A stretch of DNA of 64,000 nucleotides, taken from positions 2,046,001-2,110,000 of the forward strand of contig NZ_CP090370.1 in assembly GCF_021431965.1 (NCBI RefSeq). Reading direction: 5' to 3'. The DNA is from Erythrobacter sp. SDW2. Lineage in GTDB: Bacteria > Pseudomonadota > Alphaproteobacteria > Sphingomonadales > Sphingomonadaceae. The notes below the pieces were generated by a model. The model did no database searches. It saw nothing but the letters and a program-made list of their open reading frames with translations, and had not been told where the DNA came from. Both the position numbers and the translations under genes were made by a program. Below are positions 60,288 through 64,000 of this stretch, in pieces. Each line of letters opens with the position of its first letter. Within the stretch, counting starts at the first letter, position 1.

Positions 60288-61841
60288 ATGGGGAGGAGAA
60301 ATGGTATCGTTACCGTAAATCGTATCGCACGGGTCGTGATCGTCGGTGGCGGGACAGCCGGATGGATGGCTGCTGCCGCCATGTCGCGCTATTTCAACGA
60401 CGGTCGACGAGCCATCACGCTGATCGAATCGGACGCGATCGGTACGGTTGGCGTCGGCGAAGCGACAATCCCGCCCATCCGCAATTTCAACGCCATGCTC
60501 GACATAGCCGAGCCGGACTTCCTGCGCGCCACTCGCGGTACGTACAAGTTGGGTATCGAGTTCGTGAATTGGGGGGCACTGGGCGACCGCTACTTCCACC
60601 CCTTCGGCGAATACGGGCAGGACTTTCACGGCATCCAGTTCCACCACCTCTATTTGCGCGAACACGATCGTGGTGCTGCACCGGGAGACATCGGCGACTT
60701 TTCCATGTGCACTGCTGCCGCCCGGAGGGGTCGTTTCGCCCGGCCGGCTGCCGGGGCGCAGTCGCTGGTCTCGCAGATTGCCTATGCCTATCATTTCGAT
60801 GCCAGTCTCTATGCCGCCTATTTGCGCCAACTGGCCGAGCGGCAAGGCACCGTGCGCAAGGAAGGCCGGATCACCGAGGTACGCCGCGACGGCGAAACCG
60901 GTGACGTCACCGATGTGGTGCTTGACGATGGCTCACTGGTCGAAGGCGACCTGTTCATCGATTGCTCGGGCTTCCGCGGCCTGCTGATCGAGGAAGCACT
61001 GGAAACCGGCTATGAGGACTGGAGCCACTGGCTGCCAATGGATCGCGCCATTGCGGTGCCCACAGCCAACATCGGTCCGCCCTCCCCCTTCACCCGTTCG
61101 ACCGCGCATGCGGCGGGCTGGCAATGGCGAATTCCCCTGCAACACCGCACCGGCAACGGTCATGTCTTCTCAAGCGCCTATATGGACGAGGACGAAGCGC
61201 GTGATCTCCTGCTCGCCAATCTGGAAGGAGAAGTGCTGCAGGAACCACGGACCTTGCGCTTCCTAACCGGGATGCGGCGCAAGGCATGGAACCACAATGT
61301 CGTCTCGCTCGGGCTGTCGTCGGGCTTCATAGAGCCGCTCGAATCGACCAGCATCCACCTGATCCAGAACGGCATTGCCCGCCTCTTCGCGCTTTTCCCG
61401 GACAACCCGATCAGCCCGATCGAGCGTGGCGAATACAACCGGGGAATGCGCGAGCTCTACGAGGACGTGCGGGACTTCATCATCCTCCATTACAAGGCGA
61501 CCCAGCGCGATGACACGCCCTTCTGGCGCTATGTCCGCGACATGCCGGTGCCAGGCAGCTTGGCGCGCAAAATGGAATTGTGGCGGCTGCACGGCCGCGT
61601 TTTCCGCGAGAATGCCGAGCTGTTTGCCGCGCCCAGCTGGATCGCGGTGATGCTGGGGCAGAACATCTGGCCCGATGCCTATGACCCGATCGCCGACACG
61701 CTCGACGAAGCCAAGGTCGCGGGCGCGATGCAGCAGATGCGGCAGGCCTATGCCGACATCGCGCAGAAGCTGCCCACGCATGAGGAGTTCATTCGCCAGT
61801 CGGGCGGGTGGCATGATGCACGGCAGGGTGGGCTGCAATGA
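60288..61841 (+). CDS. Flavin-dependent tryptophan halogenase family protein (first copy)
   Basis: 517 residues. FAD-binding GGGTAGWMAAAAMSRYF near the N terminus, TVGVGEATIPPI, the active-site lysine region RGTYKLGIEFVNW, the halogenase-family AGWQWRIPLQHRTGNGH and the EPLESTSIHLIQNG motif that holds the catalytic Glu-Ser. Key Lys and Glu are therefore kept. The family chlorinates or brominates tryptophan, but relatives beside TonB receptors have no known substrate. I chose ATG 60288 (GGAG upstream). A stronger ribosome site and an out-of-frame ATG at 60301 are discussed separately. It overlaps the second copy by ATGA. Confidence 0.9.
   Translation: MGRRNGIVTVNRIARVVIVGGGTAGWMAAAAMSRYFNDGRRAITLIESDAIGTVGVGEATIPPIRNFNAMLDIAEPDFLRATRGTYKLGIEFVNWGALGDRYFHPFGEYGQDFHGIQFHHLYLREHDRGAAPGDIGDFSMCTAAARRGRFARPAAGAQSLVSQIAYAYHFDASLYAAYLRQLAERQGTVRKEGRITEVRRDGETGDVTDVVLDDGSLVEGDLFIDCSGFRGLLIEEALETGYEDWSHWLPMDRAIAVPTANIGPPSPFTRSTAHAAGWQWRIPLQHRTGNGHVFSSAYMDEDEARDLLLANLEGEVLQEPRTLRFLTGMRRKAWNHNVVSLGLSSGFIEPLESTSIHLIQNGIARLFALFPDNPISPIERGEYNRGMRELYEDVRDFIILHYKATQRDDTPFWRYVRDMPVPGSLARKMELWRLHGRVFRENAELFAAPSWIAVMLGQNIWPDAYDPIADTLDEAKVAGAMQQMRQAYADIAQKLPTHEEFIRQSGGWHDARQGGLQ
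60301..60318 (+). other. Six-codon mini-frame with strong ribosome site inside the halogenase start
   Basis: ATG GTA TCG TTA CCG TAA begins directly after GGGGAGGAGAA, a near-ideal ribosome site, but is out of frame with the halogenase gene, whose own ATG is 13 bases earlier. It may be a decoy leader, a translation-tuning element or a chance result of the operator sequence lying here. Confidence 0.35.
60302..60315. promoter_or_regulatory. Weaker operator-like palindrome in the halogenase 5' end
   Basis: TGGTATCGTTACCG, 11 of 14 bases matching the locus consensus, with GGTA/TACC arms. It sits 14 bases after the halogenase start codon. A match this weak could be chance. Confidence 0.35.
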
Positions 61842-63373
61842 CACGCAAGCCAGTGACCCAGGTCGTCATCCTCGGCGGCGGCACCGCAGGCTGGATGGCT
61901 GCCACGGCGCTGGTGCGCATCATGGGCGATTTGCCCGGCTTCAGCGTCACCCTCGTCGAATCGGAATCCATCGGGACCGTCGGCGTCGGTGAAGCGACCA
62001 TCCCGCAGATCATCGGCTTCAACCGCCTGATCGGCCTCGACGAGATGCAGTTCATGCGCGAGACCTGCGCGACCTACAAGCTGGGCATCGAATTCGTCGA
62101 CTGGCTGCGGCCGGGGCATTCCTACGTCCATCCCTTCGGCTCGTTCGGGATCGACATGCTGGGGATCGAGTTCCAGCACTTCTGGCTGCGCGGCGCGTCG
62201 CTAGGCGATCCGGCCAGCATCGACAGCTATTCGATCGCTGCCGTGGCAGGTAAGGCCGGCAAGTTCGGCTGGCCCCAGCCCGACAATCACAAGTCGCCGC
62301 TCTCGCGGCTGTCCTATGCCTTCCAGTTCGACGCCGGACGCTATGCGCGCTTCCTGCGCGGCATGGCCGAAGCGCGAGGCGTCAGGCGCGTTGAGGGCAA
62401 GGTCGTCGAAGTTGGGCAAGACGCTGAAACGGGGCACGTCACTGCCCTCACGCTCGACAATGGCACCACCCTCGCGGGCGAGCTGTTCATCGACTGCTCG
62501 GGTTTCCGCTCGCTGCTGCTGGGCCAGACGCTGGGCATTCCCTTCACCGACTGGTCCAAATGGCTGCCGTGCGACGGCGCGGTGGCGATCCCGTGCGAGC
62601 GGGGCGGGGCGCACGAGCCGCTGACCCGCTCGACCGCTCGTCCGGCCGGCTGGCAATGGCGCATTCCGCTGCAGCACCGCATCGGCAACGGGCACGTATT
62701 CTCCTCGGCCTTCATGGAGCGCGAGGAGGCGACGGATATTCTGCTCGCCAATCTGGACGGAAAGCCTCTGGCCGATCCCAACAATCTCCGCTTCACGGCG
62801 GGCCACCGGACCAAGGCCTGGGCCAAGAACGTCGTGGCACTGGGGCTGGCTGCAGGCTTCCTCGAGCCGCTGGAATCAACCTCGATCCACCTCGTCCAGT
62901 CGGGCATCGCGCGGTTGATGTCGCTGTTCCCCGACACCGGTTTCAGCCAGGTCGAGATCGACCGCTTCAACCGGGAGACCGAGCAGGAGTATGTCGACAT
63001 CCGCGACTTCCTGCTGCTGCATTATTCTGCCACCGAGCGCGACGATTCCGAATTCTGGCGCTATTGCCGTAACCTCGAGCCGACCGACGGGTTAAAGGCG
63101 AAGCTGGAAATGTTCCGCAGTTCGGGCCGTATCTTCCGCGAAAACAACGAGCTTTTCACCGAGGCGAGCTGGCTCTCGGTCATGCTTGGCCAGGGGATCA
63201 AGCCGGAGGCCTACCACCCCGCCGCGGCGCTGCTTGATGAGCGGGAAACGCGCGACCGGCTGGGCCATATCCGCGAAGTCATTGCCAACACTGTCGCGCA
63301 ACTGCCGACGCAGGACGCGTTTCTGCGCCAGCGCGGCGGTGCCATTGCGCCCGGGGAACTCGCCACCACATGA
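61838..63373 (+). CDS. Flavin-dependent tryptophan halogenase family protein (second copy)
   Basis: 511 residues, paralogous to the gene before it. FAD-binding LGGGTAGWMAATALVRIM, the GVGEATIPQIIGFNRLIG segment, the active-site lysine in ATYKLGIEFVDW, the PAGWQWRIPLQHRIGNGHV motif and the EPLESTSIHLVQSG catalytic block are all kept. It overlaps the first copy by ATGA and the cupin-like gene by ATGA, forming a tight operon divergent from the TonB receptor. Two adjacent halogenase-type genes may act in sequence or as a mixed pair. No tryptophan pathway gene is nearby, so the natural substrate is open. Confidence 0.9.
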   Translation: MTRKPVTQVVILGGGTAGWMAATALVRIMGDLPGFSVTLVESESIGTVGVGEATIPQIIGFNRLIGLDEMQFMRETCATYKLGIEFVDWLRPGHSYVHPFGSFGIDMLGIEFQHFWLRGASLGDPASIDSYSIAAVAGKAGKFGWPQPDNHKSPLSRLSYAFQFDAGRYARFLRGMAEARGVRRVEGKVVEVGQDAETGHVTALTLDNGTTLAGELFIDCSGFRSLLLGQTLGIPFTDWSKWLPCDGAVAIPCERGGAHEPLTRSTARPAGWQWRIPLQHRIGNGHVFSSAFMEREEATDILLANLDGKPLADPNNLRFTAGHRTKAWAKNVVALGLAAGFLEPLESTSIHLVQSGIARLMSLFPDTGFSQVEIDRFNRETEQEYVDIRDFLLLHYSATERDDSEFWRYCRNLEPTDGLKAKLEMFRSSGRIFRENNELFTEASWLSVMLGQGIKPEAYHPAAALLDERETRDRLGHIREVIANTVAQLPTQDAFLRQRGGAIAPGELATT

Positions 63374-64000
63374 CGACGATCCCCGCTCCCGCGCCGATGA
63401 ACGAAGCCCCGGGTCCGGTCGATCCGGAGACTTTCGAGGCCATCCGCACTGCTGGTCGACCGATAGTCCTGCGCCGCCAGATCGCGGACTGGCCCGCAGT
63501 CGCCGCTGCGCAAGGGGGCGATGCGGCAATGGTTGCCTACCTGACTCGCGAGCCGACTGCGCGGCCCGTTGCAGCCATCGCCGCGGCGCCCACGGAAAAG
63601 GGCAGGTTCTTCTACACCCCCGATCTGACCCGGCTCAATTTCGTCCGCGGCAGTGGCCGCCTTGAGAGCTTTCTGGAAGACCTGCTGGGTGTCGCGACCA
63701 TACCCGATCCTCCCGCCATGGCGGTGCAATCGGAGGATATCTCCAGCCTCATTCCCGGTTTCGCTCGCGAAAATCGTCTCGGGCTTCTGCCCGATGTCTC
63801 GGCCAAGATCTGGATCGGCAACCGTATCCGGGTCGGGACACATTACGATGCCAAGGAGAACGTCGCGTGCTGTGTGGCCGGGCGCCGCCGCTTCACGATC
63901 TATCCGCCGGACCAGATTGCCGGACTTTACCCGGGCCCCTTCGAACTGACCCCCGCGGGCATCCCGGTCAGCATGGTCGATCCGATGGCGCCCGATCTCG
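63370..64000 (+). CDS. JmjC/cupin-like protein (3' end cut by window)
   Basis: 210 complete codons, open to the window end, from ATG 63370 (ATGA overlap with the halogenase gene). The N terminal part (GRPIVLRRQIADWPAVAAAQ) and the metal-site segment VGTHYDAKENVACCVAGRR with His-x-Asp, then RFTIYPPDQIAGLYPGPF, are typical of cupin-like/JmjC oxygenases of the FIH-1 type that hydroxylate proteins or small molecules using iron and 2-oxoglutarate. Genes of this kind often accompany TonB receptor and halogenase genes in Caulobacter and sphingomonads. The rest of the protein, including the second His, lies outside the window. Confidence 0.86.
   Translation, partial: MTTIPAPAPMNEAPGPVDPETFEAIRTAGRPIVLRRQIADWPAVAAAQGGDAAMVAYLTREPTARPVAAIAAAPTEKGRFFYTPDLTRLNFVRGSGRLESFLEDLLGVATIPDPPAMAVQSEDISSLIPGFARENRLGLLPDVSAKIWIGNRIRVGTHYDAKENVACCVAGRRRFTIYPPDQIAGLYPGPFELTPAGIPVSMVDPMAPDL

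Overview
This window looks like chromosomal DNA of a GC-rich alphaproteobacterium of the Sphingomonadales, most likely Erythrobacteraceae. The best lineage clue is a LOV-HTH protein at 10.7-11.4 kb that closely resembles EL222 of Erythrobacter litoralis. Shemin-type hemA, polyamine synthesis through carboxynorspermidine-type enzymes, and a TonB receptor next to flavin halogenases and a cupin-like protein fit the same group. I saw no rRNA, tRNA or CRISPR array. No stretch longer than 300 bases lacks a gene; the largest gaps are 229-238 bases.

0-22.6 kb is mostly housekeeping and signalling: dprA (cut by the window edge), plsY, murI, hemA and a SleB-type wall hydrolase. A block of decay follows at 5.2-8.4 kb, where three of four consecutive genes are broken (a YdeI/OmpD-type gene by a G9-tract frameshift, an endonuclease/exonuclease/phosphatase gene by an in-frame TAG, a TauD-type dioxygenase gene by an in-frame TGA). 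Next come a PAS-GGDEF-EAL-PilZ protein, the EL222-like light sensor, an ornithine/lysine decarboxylase-like enzyme, a lemA/DUF3137 divergent pair, a YbjN-domain protein, and a carboxynorspermidine dehydrogenase/decarboxylase pair. That pair is split by a small cassette encoding a GxxExxY protein, bounded by terminal inverted repeats. A threonine dehydratase-like gene, two tandem MAPEG genes, trxB, a tyrosine-phosphatase-like gene and a stand-alone receiver domain follow.

22.6-32 kb holds metabolic operons: otsB-GH15-otsA (trehalose), two overlapping acyl-CoA dehydrogenases, a divergent enoyl-CoA hydratase, acs, and a DCC-family protein.

32-64 kb is one large xylan/hemicellulose utilisation locus. 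It has a TonB-dependent receptor, an endoxylanase (GH10), an alpha-glucuronidase (GH67), a beta-xylosidase (GH43), three GH3 glycosidases, two GH5 enzymes, a SASA-type acetylesterase, an aldose 1-epimerase, and four steps of the oxidative Weimberg xylose pathway (xylB, xylC, xylD, xylX). A LacI-family regulator is included, and near-identical 14-bp palindromes (consensus TGGTAGCGCTACCA) sit at each divergent promoter. A GH31 gene at one end is a degraded remnant. Two flavin-dependent halogenase-family genes and a JmjC/cupin-like gene lie divergent from the receptor and run off the window end.

Model (inference): the receptor imports decorated xylo-oligosaccharides. Acetyl and glucuronosyl groups are removed by the SASA and GH67 enzymes, GH43 and GH3 release xylose, and XylB-C-D-X oxidise it to 2-oxoglutarate semialdehyde. 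The last step (a XylA-type dehydrogenase) and any inner-membrane transporter are not in this window.
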